DNA from: Haemonchus contortus
Lineage: Eukaryota; Nematoda; Chromadorea; Rhabditida; Trichostrongylidae
Length of the DNA: 64,000 nucleotides
Direction of reading: 5' to 3'
Assembly: GCA_000469685.2 (NCBI GenBank)
Contig: LS997565.1
Coordinates: 41,441,166 to 41,505,165, forward strand
This document shows positions 33,087-44,299 of the stretch, in pieces. The position numbers and the translations under genes were made by a program. The notes beneath the pieces are model-generated. The model was not told where the DNA came from. It did no database searches and saw nothing but the letters and a program-made list of their open reading frames with translations. Position 1 is the stretch's first letter, and each line of letters begins with the position of its first letter.

Positions 33087-35122
33087 ATGGACTTCCAGAA
33101 TAGAGCTGGAGGAAAAACAGGTGGAGGTGGTGTTGCTTCTGCTCAGGATGCTGGTGTGGATCGTAGAGAGCGGCTACGGTGAGTTGATTGACTTTTTTTC
33201 CAATTACTTGTTCTTGTATAGAATTCGCTTGGTGATTTACTTGTTTTGTTCTTTGTTCGTCTTTAGAATTTCTTATTTTACCGGAAAAGGTCTTGAATTT
33301 TGTAGGCAGTTGGCACTGGAAACAATTGACTTGCAAAAGGATCCGTATTTCATGCGAAATCATCTGGGTACTTATGAGTGCAAACTGTGTCTAACACTTC
33401 ACAATAACGAAGGTATGGCTGTTATTTCGTCACAATTACTACAACGGGAGCACCTCGATAATAAAAACAAAATTTGTATGTTTTATTTCTGGTAGTTTGT
33501 CAAGCTATGGGCCAGCATAGGCTGGAGCGACATTCCAACACAGCCACTAAAAGTCTAATTTTTCTTTCTGTTGTCATACGCTCTCTCGGTTCTATTTTAG
33601 GCATGACAAATGTAGCTGTTATCTTTGATATTCCTTGAATTTCTTTTTTCTGTTCCAGTTCAAAAATTTACAAATGATAACCAATCCCCACGTTGTTCTT
33701 CAAGAAGTTACTACCGTACTTTTTTACCTTGAATTCCCAGAAGTTACGGTATTGTTGCAGAATGACCACTTCTTTTTCGAGGAGGGACAAAATGTCTATT
33801 ATTTGAACTTCAGGATCCTATCTTGCCCACACTCAGGGTAAAAAACATCAGTCAAATTTGGCAAGAAGAGCGGCGAAAGAGGCACAAGAGCAGCCGTTCC
33901 TTCCTGCACCGGCGCAACCAAAAATTGAATTGCGAAAGTTCGTCAAGATTGGTCGGCCTGGTTACAAGGTATGATGTTTCATTTTGATTACTCCTGTGTT
34001 TCATTTCGAGTATCCAGTCGGGGAGATGCAAAGGTAAAAATAATCGAAATCTTAGGTAACTCGAGAGCGTGATCCAGCCACAGGACAACAGGCTCTTCTG
34101 TTCCAAATTGACTACCCTGAAATTGCTGAAGGTGTGCAGCCAAGGCACCGCTTCATGTCCGCATATGAACAGAAGATTCAACCGCCTGACAAGAGGTATA
34201 ACTTATTACCTATTTTATCATGAGAGGTTGTGAGATTTATTTTCAGGTGGCAATACTTACTTTTTGCTGCAGAGCCTTACGAGACAATAGGCTTCAAAAT
34301 CCCATCTAGGTTGGTTTGGAATCCCTTTACTTTTTTCGTCGTCCTGTCGATGTAATCGAAACGTACTTTGTGATAGTCTTCGAAAATTAGAGCATCTAAT
34401 TAATATCTATTAATGGCCTGCATAGAGATTGCATTTAAACGTACTCTTTGAAACATTCATGAATCTTCATGCCTTAACTATCCTTTTGTCTCAACTTTAT
34501 GAATGTCGAAGAGGTGTCTCAAATGGTTCAGTGAGTGCTTCCAATGAAATACTCTTTACAGAGAGGTGGACAAATCTGAAAAATTCTGGACAATGTGGAA
34601 TAAAGACACGAAACAGTTCTTTTTGCAGGTAACAGATGTGCTGTTTTTAGATGCTTCATTTATTTTTCAACATGAACAGGGAGGCACTTTATTTGAATGA
34701 ATGATTTCTTGAGAAGTTCAAATTCAAATCAAAAAGAAAGGAGTGAGCTGGAGGAAGTAGTTAAAGCTATGCCACATTTTGATGACATTTCGCTAAAATG
34801 ATCTTGATATACAGCTCGAACAACAGAGTGAATATTAGGTTCTTTGTTCACGTAGACTCGAGAGTATTCATAATGCTTGCCTTGAAGGTAGGGTCATTTT
34901 TGGTCTGGTGTTATCAATTTGATCAAATATTTTTTGGTCATAGTGAGGCAAATAAATTGAGTAAATCTCTTTTGTTTCCTTAAAGTGGTAGATTTGATTT
35001 TGGAATAATTTTAGGTCGCCTTCAGAATTGACTCTCGTGTAAATGAAAATGAGGTACAACAAGCTCCGCCTCCAGTGATGAACGCTCCCATGCCACCTCC
35101 TCCGATGTTTGTTCATTACTAA
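33087..35122 (+). CDS. repo-1: splicing factor SF3a66 (SF3A2)
   Basis: Seven exons encode 243 residues: 33087-33178, 33306-33412, 33814-33968, 34056-34195, 34247-34309, 34562-34628, 35015-35122. The protein opens MDFQNRAGGKTGGGGVAS. It contains a matrin-type C2H2 zinc finger (CKLC to TQGKKH, about residues 54-76), the KFVKIGRPGYKVT block, FQIDYPEIAEG, RHRFMSAYEQ, WQYLLFAAEPYETI, and EKFWTMWNKDTKQFFLQ. These are hallmarks of SF3A2, the SF3a subunit of U2 snRNP needed for branch-site recognition. The tail is short and Pro-rich, without the long repeat tail of vertebrate SF3A2, as expected in nematodes. An AATTCAG acceptor touches the ATG, suggesting trans-splicing. It starts 559 bp after lex-1 on the same strand. 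The symbol follows the C. elegans orthologue as I recall it. Confidence 0.96.
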
Positions 35123-35404
35123 ATACTTTGTTATTTTCTTGGTCTCGTCTCCAGCTCGTTGTTTTGGGCTATGTAAATGTGTTATTTGCTAAATGTGTAT
35201 TGAATACTTTGCAGATAAATTGTTTTCTCTGTTGTTATTCGATTGTTCGGTTGCTGCATAGGAGATTTCCACGCATACTTGACATCACCTCACTGCAGAC
35301 TTTCTGATGCCCCGTGCTTCAAGCTGAATTTTTAAACTAATGTTTGAAGGAACAATGCTGAAGAGTAGTCGATCACAGGGAGCGCCCATGTAGGAAATTT
35401 TTTG

Positions 35405-35443
35405 GTGTTTGCAGGAGTAGATTTTATCTGTAAGTCTGATCGA
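35405..35443 (+). other. probable trans-splice acceptor of RBM34-type gene
   Basis: TTGTTTGCAG-type acceptor sequence ends at 35414, 30 bp before the ATG, and no upstream coding exon is evident. The ATG frame is open back to the acceptor, so a cis-spliced first exon is not fully excluded. Confidence 0.5.
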
Positions 35444-38400
35444 ATGGGTGAAAAGAAGAAGAAGAAGGAGGCGAAGGAAATCGCAGCCGTTTCTTCCGCT
35501 GAATTGCCGAAAGGTTGTACGAGTTTATCTTGGTCGACCATCCTACCAAAATCTACTAAAGGTTGACGTATCCCATTTTAGAGGCAGGCGTTCTTCCTGA
35601 AAAGAAGAGAAACAAAGACCTCGGCAGTACTGGGCACAGGCATGAGAACGAGGTTCCGTCTACTGGTTCTGAGGTTCAAATGAAAAACAAGAAAAAAGAC
35701 GAGATATCAGCGAACGATGTTGTATCAAGTAACTTAAGTGAAGGTGGGAATCTTTTTGCAGTTTTCGGAACTGCTTATTGTCAGGCTTGGTAGGATTACC
35801 TCAGATTTGAGGTTTGGTGATCGTTCTAGTGTGCTCACGCAGAGAGTGTGCTGAATAGTGGCGCTCACAAAATTCCGATGGAACTATGCTGCTTCCGAAA
35901 CCTTGTTGATGCTTAAATGCTTGGTAGTTGGATTTATGTATATTGAGCTATTCGTGGGCTGCATCGAATGTTTCTTTTGCTTCTATTCGGGGCTTCAAAT
36001 TTACTTGCTTATAGAGTGCAAGTCATTCATCTGCTCTGTAAATTCAGACTTCAATTTAGGCTTCATAGTAGGGTTGTTCGAACCGAATCAGAGGAAGGTG
36101 AATGAGGAGACTTGTTCCAAAAAACTGACTAGGGCATTTCCAAAGTTCCAGCTTCGGAGCTTGGGTTAAGTCAAGTTAATGATCTTCTCATGAATTAATA
36201 TTAGTATTGGTATGTGTCGGCCATTATGATGCACTGCCTGTAATTTTTTGTGAACAGTATTCTGGATAATGCAGAGTTTTCCTTTTTCAGACCCGGGCGA
36301 CTTTGTTGCGAAGAAAAAAAGAAAATCTTTTAACATTGCTGAATTAACTCTTGGCTCTGCTCCTCTTCATGAACACTCCAAACATTCAAAAAAGAAAGAG
36401 CGAAGAAGTGAAGGCACCACGCTAGCACTAATTGAGCAACCTGAAGGTCTGTGTTTGAATTGATCATCTTTCAGCCATTACCAAGTTCAGCATTGGTCAT
36501 AGCAGAATTCTTATGTTTTTTTTACAGATGCAAGCCCTTCAGCGATGGAGAAGAAAACTGCAAAGACGCCTGAGCCCCTAGCAGCTTCTCATGAATCGAC
36601 CTCTGAGCAGCTCAAAAAGGAAAAGGCGAAGAAAAAGGATAAATCTTCCGTAGAGCCAAGTTCTTCTGAAGCAGGAGATCGAGCAGATAGTAAATGTTCT
36701 TTTCGTTTAACAGTCATGAATTCCATTTTGTAATAAGAATTATTCGAAAAGAAAATTGACATGGAAAAGCACTAAAAACAAATATTGTTGATGCAACTCA
36801 CCTTTATTCCTCGATTCTTTACAATTTAATTCGGTTTCCCCTTTCAGCTGTTGATGAAATAACTACACCTGCAAAAAAGAAGCAACGGAGGGAAATCGAA
36901 GGTCAGGAAGTTACCAAGAGAGAAACCAATAGTAGAAAATTATGATTAGTTTTTTCACGGTGCCATTGGTGCCCCTATGTTTTCACATCTGTTTTTGCTT
37001 TTGAGGTCCAGATGAATGTTCATCTGTCAAAAAGAAGATAAAGATGGAAAATATGGTTGGTTCGTATGATCAGCAGGCGATAAACGAAGAGGATAATTCT
37101 GACAGCAAACGGAAGAAAGAAAAGAAGAAGAAACAAAAGGCAGTCGAAGAGCAGGAAGTGGCTGAGGGAGTAACAGACGGTAAAATTGTTTTTGCCCAGA
37201 TCTCGGGAATTCTTTCTCTCTCCTCAGTGGTTGGATCATAATGTTTTAGATTCTATCACAACAGCCACGCCAGTGTTCAAGAGGAAAAGAACGGCTTTTG
37301 AAGAGGAGCAAGTTGCTGAGCAATCAGTAAATGGTAAAGTCGTCGTTGATATTGCTGAGCTCAAACATTCAAAATTTATGGTTATTTGAGGTATGGACGG
37401 GAACTTGTCTGTCAACAAGAAGAAGAAGAAGAAGGGAAGTGTTGATATTTTGGTAGATAAGCCGAAGAAGAACGAAGGCGATATCAATGATAGCCCCTTA
37501 AAAAAGGAGAAAATCAAAAAAGAAAAGGCAGTCGAAGTGCTAGAAATGGTTGAAGGAGTGACGAATGGTGAGAGGTTTCGAAATACTTTGACAGCAGCCT
37601 TTGCTACAATTTGATTACTAAAAGTGTTGACCCTTGATTTTTTAGATGCTGGTCAAACAGCAACACCTACCATTAAAAAGAAAAGAAGGGCAATGGAAGA
37701 ACAAGAGGCTCCCGAAGAAACAAAGTATGGTGAGGCATTCTTATTTGGTGTTGTCGATGTATTGTTTGCTTCAGATTTCCCCATTTCCTGCTGTTATTTG
37801 AGGTATGAACGGAAGCTTGTCAGTCAAAAAGAAGAAGAAAAAAATTAGGGAAAGCGGTGACATATCGATGGTTACCGGGCTAAATGAGTCAGTAAATGAT
37901 GATACTCCACAAAAGAAGAAAAAGAAGAGTACGGTTGTTGCAACTGTTACTACGAAGCAGCCTGAAGGTACGTACTGTTCCCATTCGATCCAAAAAATAA
38001 TGAATCTGCTTGTTGATACACTGTCTAGTTCTTTTTTTTAAGTTCAATCCCTGGCTTTGTTATGGGCATAACCTAACCAAATGGATGCAGACGATGATCC
38101 CGTTTAGGCATTCACAGTTTCGACCACTTTCTTTAGCGGCTGCGCAGGGGAGACGGGCGTTAGGAACGATTTTGGGTAATCGATTCGCCGCACGCGGTTG
38201 TCGCGGACACTCATTCGCCGTTATTACAGCTCTAGCGATCTTCATACACCTCAATCGATATGCCATCATTATTTTATGCATAATTCTTCTATTAGTACTT
38301 TTGTTCTTGTGATTCTTACCCACTGCTGCATCCTGCTACATTCCTTCGCGCGCGACGCCCCTCTCACCGCGACGCGAACATTTCGTTCCTAACGCACCAC

Positions 38401-40846
38401 ACCCGCTGCGCAGTACTCCCTCCTAGAAAAATGCACTTGCATAAAGGATTGCTCTCTATTGCATTTCTTCCACGATGTTCTGATCCGAATAATTCTGATC
38501 GTCCCCGAAATCGACTTTTTCTAGTCGACTCAGTTGGGATTGAGGACTTTTTTCAGGCGAGTATGTCGCTGGCTCTCTTTCAAGAATTTTCGGTGGAAGT
38601 TCAGCTCCACCCCAATCAGGTATGGTCGTTGCGAAGTTTCTGAGATGAGCTGCTGCTCTTATGTTCTCATTCATTTCTCGAGATACTAGGAATATCAGCT
38701 TTGTTAAAGCTTTATATACTTTTTTCACTACAGAAACGGTTCCCATTATCAAAGGAGAAACAGTGATCAGACCGAAAATGAAAAAGGCTAAGGAAGAGTC
38801 CAAAGCTGACACAGAGAGTCCTGAACCAAGTTCTAAGCAGGAGCCGGAAAATAAATGGAGTGATCGCGTGCAGCAACGGTGTGATTGTGATTTCGACTGT
38901 TCTATTGTTGGGGCTCATACCTCATTGTTTTGGTGGCTGTGATATCAGTCTATCGCGATTTTTGAACATTAAATGAATTGAATTCATAACAAGGTTCAGG
39001 AGCAGACTTTTATTTGCAGAGAGAACCGCAAGAAGGAGCAACGTATGACATTGGACGAGAAGAAGCGTACTATCTTTGTCGGCAATGCTCCATTGTCCAT
39101 GGACGAACGATCGTGTAAAAAGTTGTTTTCTCAGTACGGCTTGGTGAGAGTTTCTTGGTTTGCACTACTCAGAGAAAGTCGGACTATGCCTAAAGTTTTT
39201 AGATCGAGTCAGTTCGGATGAGAAGCGTTATGCCACCCAAACAAACGATTACGAAGCGTATCGCTCATATTTCGCACTCCTTCCATGAGAAACAGAATTC
39301 GCTGAACTTCTACGTGAAATTTAAGGACGAAGAGTCGGTCAAGAAGGCCCTGTCATAGTGGGTTGAACTTGAAATATTTCATTAAAAGTTTCATTCGGAC
39401 CTATTGTTATATCTAAAATTGCACCACGAAGCCTTGCGTAAAGATTTTTGCGCATCTTCAGTTGATAGCTGTTGAACGGGAGAAAATTTCACTTACCAAT
39501 TAGTCATTCATTCATTCAGTCATTAGGCATTTTGATGACTCGCGGGGCTAGCCGATGAACAGGTCACATCCTACCACACGAGTTTGGTACCGTTCAAACC
39601 ACCTCAAAGGAATGGAAGGCCTAGTCGACCTAAGCGGGTATTGGTCTGGAATTCGATCCTGAGACCATCCATGTGGTAGCGCGCCACTCGCCCCTTCACG
39701 GTCTTCGCTTTTCGCCAGGGTATGGAAATAAAAAGGGAAAAGTTAAAGGATTAACTCAGTCCTGGTTGTGCTATCTCTTTATGGAAAACATGCTTGTTCC
39801 TATTGACTATAATAGCTGTGTACTCTATTACTATCCGTCTGATCTTTCAGTAATGGCACAATCGTGGACCGACATCGTGTTCGGGTCGACACCTGTACAA
39901 CAAAGGCCGATTATGACCGGAAACTAACGGCTTTTGTGGGTAGGCGAAGTCGAAAATTATTAAATTCCAGCGTTTTCGGAGAGGAAATTTATACCGTACA
40001 ATCACGGGAGCAGTAGTTTTATTTATTTTTTTTATTCAGGTAATCTACCGCTCGACGTGAAAGACGATGAGTTGGCAGAGTTTTTTGAAGAAAATGTTGG
40101 AGGAGTCAGTTTTGTTCGCTGTGTAAGAGACTCGTCGAGTGGGATGGGAAAAGGGATAGGTTTTGTTGTATTCAAGGTAAATCTTTTTGTATTATGATTG
40201 AAATGATTTTCCAAACTCTTTAGAATGAGTTTATGATTAAATCGTAGTAGTTCTTCGACTGCTCATTACAGTCTCCATCTTCTCTACCCCTGGCTCTTAG
40301 TTTGACAGGAGTGGAATACCAAAAACGCGAACTTCGCATAACAAAAGTGATGAGGAAGGCTAAAGTCGCTGTGAGTTCAGAATTATGTGAAATTTCTTCA
40401 AAAGGTTTTAAGAATCACTATTCAGAAGGTACAGCAAGCAAGAAAGAAGAGCAGTAGTACTCAAGGACCGAAACTGAACAAGAATCAGGAGGAAAAGATC
40501 AACAAGTATAAGTTCTCCACAAAAAAGTAAGCAGATTTCTCAAGAAAGTATTTATCCAAGTGGGTTTATTCGCTATGCGCCATGCATTAGGCTTGGACTG
40601 TGAGTCCTACAGATAACTAGATGCCTTTATAGCCTTAATAGTGAGCTGCAAGGGTAAGCTTACGTCTTATTGGGTAACTGTCGGGTTACGTCGTAGAAAT
40701 TTTGAAGCAGGCTTGAATAATAGTATTTTCACAAATATGATCTGTTCAGAACTCAACAGAATGAGCGCCCTGTGCTGAAGAAGAAAGCCAGAAAAGCTAT
40801 CCAGAAAAAGAAAAGTGGAAAGCCTGTGAAAAGTCTCATGCAGTAG
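35444..40846 (+). CDS. RBM34/Nop12-type nucleolar RNA-binding protein
   Basis: Eighteen exons encode 744 residues: 35444-35513, 35582-35743, 36291-36446, 36528-36689, 36848-36901, 37006-37179, 37250-37333, 37391-37567, 37646-37729, 37803-37967, 38734-38878, 39020-39143, 39203-39357, 39851-39939, 40040-40176, 40272-40370, 40426-40526, 40750-40846. Residues 1 to about 470 are Lys/Glu-rich with many KKKK runs (nucleolar-type). RRM 1 opens RTIFVGNAPLSMDERSCKK. The second opens TAFVGNLPLDVKDDELAEFF and contains GKGIGFVVFK as RNP1. The tail is basic. The RRM order and C terminus match RBM34 and yeast Nop12, which act in pre-60S maturation. Human RBM34 is about 430 residues, so the N terminus is expanded. 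Exons 2-10 are all phase 1-1, and three exon pairs are tandem copies. An acceptor at 35414 precedes the ATG, 321 bp after repo-1. Confidence 0.88.
36848..37967 (+). repeat. tandem triplication of an exon pair
   Basis: Three exon pairs (36848-36901 with 37006-37179, 37250-37333 with 37391-37567, and 37646-37729 with 37803-37967) resemble each other in length, phase and sequence. First exons share a TTPAKKK / TATPVFKRKR / TATPTIKKKR core. Second exons share S(V/L)SVKKKK-type starts; the first two also share KAVE and EGVT. Each second exon is preceded by the unusual acceptor TTTGAG. Confidence 0.8.
38140..38413. mobile_element. MITE-like insertion in intron 10
   Basis: The ends CTGCGCAGGGGAGACGGGCG (left) and CTGCGCAGCGGGTGTGGTGC (right, complement) are both followed by TTAGGAACGA, giving imperfect inverted ends of about 30 bp. 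The 274-bp interior is CG-rich and non-coding. It lies in the 766-bp intron 10 of the RBM34-type gene. Confidence 0.6.
39530..39715 (-). mobile_element. SINE copy in intron 13
   Basis: On the minus strand, an A-box-like GGCGAGTGGCG and a B-box-like GGATCGAATTCC match the head of the SINE at 3233-3549, and the body follows. It lies in intron 13 (39358-39850) of the RBM34-type gene, antisense to it. Confidence 0.65.
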
Positions 40847-43664
40847 AAAATTCGTTATAGTGATAGTTGACATGTCGTTGTCTTCGGATTTGTTTTCCTT
40901 TGCACGTTTGCAAGTGTTGTTGTCTGTTGTCTGTTAGCTGATTGTTACCTAAAATGTGTTAGTTGTCCGTGAATATTTTGTTCTTCGGTTCATATTATCA
41001 CTGGCAATGTTGTTTGTTCAATGGATCTGGATAGGATAAACATAACAATTCAGAGATGTTCGACGCTTCACGATGTGGACGCTTCCATGGAAATTTCTTC
41101 CTTGTTACTTCTTTTTAGATTTGTCTATTGCTTCCTACTTTTCTGCTTTTCCTCTCTCTCAATCTCTTTTTATGTCTAACAACGGTACGTAAAAGCAAGT
41201 CTCTAGTGATCGATCTTCTGTGATGAAGTATTATTTAAATTACTGTCAGATTACTGAGCCAGAGCTGAAGACTAATCACTCCTGATAGAAAATCCTTTCG
41301 TCATGTGATTGGTAGGCTTAAAAGTACTCATGATTGACTTCTTGCCTACCTAGAAAGTGGGCCGAAGAAATGGAAGTCGTTGATGACTGGTTGAGTGATT
41401 GCATCAGAATGAAGAGCAGATTCCACCCCACAAACTGTAAATTAGTCTTTTCGGAGAGAAAATCGGCCGAGTTAGTTCATTCTTTCCTGGTGGTAAAAAG
41501 TCGTTTCCCCATTTCGTTTGCTATAAACCAAAGGTTGCGTTTCTATGCTGAGGCATCTGGCTATAGAGGTTCGGGACTTCGGTTTGGCCTACAGTTATCT
41601 GTAGCTGGCTGCTTTTTTATGTTTCCGGTATATTTCGATGATGAATTTTGATTTTCGATCAAACTTGGTTGGCCCCCAAATTTTAGGTTTGGGATAATTG
41701 AAAAGCTTTTCAAATAACTAGAGTTTCGGAAACCGTAACTGTCTGAGCATGATAGAATGGTCCCCTGCTTTGAAAGCGTTCTGAAAATGTTCATGTGTCA
41801 GATCCTAGCTGTAGACGACCTTAAATGAGGAATGAGGTGGTCTGAGAACCGTCTCGAGTCTGGTGATGTCTTCAGTCTGTCTGTTGGGGTTTATTGATGC
41901 TTTCATTTGCGACCAGCATGCAATGCGGCAGCTCTTCACTGTTGTATAAACATCAAGTCCCAACAGTCCATGCCGCTTCATTTATGGATTTGTTTCGTAT
42001 ATGGTTGTCTAGAATAAACTATGGAATTTTAAACTACTGCATCGTTAGCGAACAAGTTGATTGTCGATTTCCATCCACTCTTCCTTTATGTGGTTTCGTT
42101 CTGGCCTTATAGCCTAGCCGCCTAGACCCCGTTCAATAAAAGACGGTAGAAACCCAGTCGTATAGGGAAACTCTGCCATGGGATCCTTGTTTTTGTAGAT
42201 TGTCTAAAAATTTCTGGAGAGGCTAAGGCAGCCCTCGTTCCAGTGCGACGTTCAAATTCCTTGCTCTCTGGAAAAATGCACTCCTTGTTGAATTTGAAGA
42301 TAAACTCAAAGCTAGGATGCTGGAAACGGCGTTTCCTATTGTTCGAAAGTCATTGCATGGATTCTATGCACATTCAATTGCGTTCGTAATTTGGAACAGA
42401 AGTCGGATATTTGGCGCATCCTGGGTAATCGACTTGCGCTAGACAAACACCTTCATTGCCTCGCCATTACCCGCCATTTTCTATCTGGTAGATCCATATT
42501 TTTGACATGTCCGAAGTCACTTGAGCATTTGGTTTTATATGAAAACTCAATAGAGGCAGGTCATGACTAGAAACTCTCAATGTGAGTATTATATTTACCA
42601 CTCTACCCATTACTTGTAAAAAAATTCCCACGTTAGTCGAGCAGTTTCATATTTTTTTTTGGTTTTTTGACCGAATTTCTCGTAACTCTTTCATTCTCCT
42701 TTACCTTCTGATCAATCTCTTGGAATGGAAATCTCTGTAATAGTTCAGTCAGGGTGATCCCTTCTGGCTATGAAAAATCTATGGTTTACGAGACCATTTA
42801 TTGATTGGAATCGTTTGAAATTTATTCGGCTGACTGTATAACTGGAGAATTCTCTATGAAGTTAGCTTTGCGTATTGTACACGGATGCTATCTTCACACT
42901 AAGTCATCGCGTAGGTCCAAACGCACTCTGAACATTCCGTTTTCTTTACTACCTATTTTTATTTACCATTTGAAAGCTTTTTCTAATGGATTCCAGTCTG
43001 TGCTCCAAAATATCTCTGCATTTTTTTGAAGGACAAGATGTTGACTAGCAAGCCTCCAAGTCGAGCCCAAGAAACTGTAAGATTCCCATACAGAATAAGA
43101 TGAAAGCTGAGTGGTTCAGAAGTTTGGAGACATTTCTGGCTCCTTGTTAATGGTTGTAATGGGTGTTGTAATACGTTGTAGGTATGGAGGGCACATCTGG
43201 TTGTAAGCAAGGAGCGTCGTAGGCGACATGAAACTCATCACTTCGCCTTAAAAATATTTTGGAGGCATATTTTGACTTCTATTTTTTTCTATTGACGCGA
43301 TTTTACGGTAGTTGGTTTTTTTTTAAAAAGGCTTCTATGTTTCACTCAGCTTTATTTCATGAGATATCGAGTGGGAGAGACATACCACTCTTCCTTATAT
43401 CCAGAGGTCAGGGATGGACTAACGACCGAAAAAGCCGCTCTGAATGAAATTCTTTCCCGGATCGATACTAATTGTGATGATAAAAGAGCTTATTATAGGC
43501 ATAACATTGCCTGCATGAGCAAAGTTTTCCTTGAGCGTGGCTGACAATGAGCCGAAACCGTTCATCATGCACGGACTCTTGTATAGGATCACCTCTATGG
43601 GGAAGTACTGTGTAAAGTGAGACTCATAATGATGCAAAGGAAAACAAAAATTAGGAGGAAATTC
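40847..43664. other. no gene recognised
   Basis: The 3' flank of the core cluster, then unassigned sequence. Some stretches (for example 42230-42500) have a coding-like feel but no frame long enough or domain clear enough to name. Confidence 0.5.
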
Positions 43665-43686
43665 TTTATTAGGCCCCTTCAACTAA

Positions 43687-44205
43687 TCACCACTGAGTAC
43701 AAATACCACATGTCTTGGAGCAGTACGTCTCTGCGATGTTGTAGAAGTCCGGTTGGTTGCACATTCCTGCATGCTTTGGGCCCAAGCAGAACTGTTCACC
43801 TCCAGCGTCATAACATGGCTGAAAGAATCAGTTCTTATAACTATGTCCGTGTACGCGGGAGCGATTCATCTCTGTTGGAGTGCGCCATGCACTTAATATC
43901 CGAATAGGACGTCGTTGAACTTTGGCACTGTATTAAGTAGAGTGATCGAAATCAATAATATAAATGTGTGCCTGGTCTGAATCCGTTTTATATCGGGATT
44001 CAAGACGAGCTAGTTTTGGTGGGGTTTGGTCTGGATTTGATCCTTGACCGTGTTTGAGCTGTCAGGATAACACTTGATGCCCGTCGCTTCCTCAGGGCAA
44101 CAGAAAAGTGAAATTCCAGCCTATAACTTGGTAACTTACAAAAGTTGCTGCTTCAGATGTGAAGGCGTTGAGCAGGAAAAGGGCGCAGACGATGTAGAAG
44201 AACAT
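43687..44205 (-). CDS. secreted single-ShKT-domain peptide, copy 3
   Basis: Exon 1 (44205-44140) encodes a 22-residue leader, MFFYIVCALFLLNAFTSE and four more residues. The intron has GTAAGT and TTTCAG ends. Exon 2 (43818-43687) encodes 43 residues with the same six-cysteine ShKT pattern as copy 1. It differs from copies 1 and 4 at two mature positions only: Ser to Ala in GPKHAG, and Thr to Asn in MCNQ. The TATA box is at 44247-44256, the perfect palindrome at 44278-44292, and AATAAA at 43670-43665 on the minus strand. All elements for expression look intact. The function is inferred only from the domain: secreted, disulfide-rich, possibly host- or tissue-interacting. Confidence 0.88.
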
Positions 44206-44246
44206 ATCGAATTCTGCTAAACTGATGCCACACTTGGGTGGAGGGC

Positions 44247-44292
44247 CTTATTTATACTGCTCTACGAAAGAGTTGAGAACAATGCCATTGTT
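44247..44292 (-). promoter_or_regulatory. TATA box and palindrome of ShKT copy 3
   Basis: TATAAATAAG (44247-44256) lies 42 bp before the ATG. The perfect palindrome AACAATGCCATTGTT (44278-44292) lies just beyond. Spacing is the same in copies 1 and 4. Confidence 0.6.
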
Positions 44293-44299
44293 ACGGGGG

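Noticed and set aside
38100..38420. Possible relation of the intron insertion to sequence near 42410-42490 (shared TGGGTAATCGA)
   Set aside because: The match is too short and the flanks do not align.
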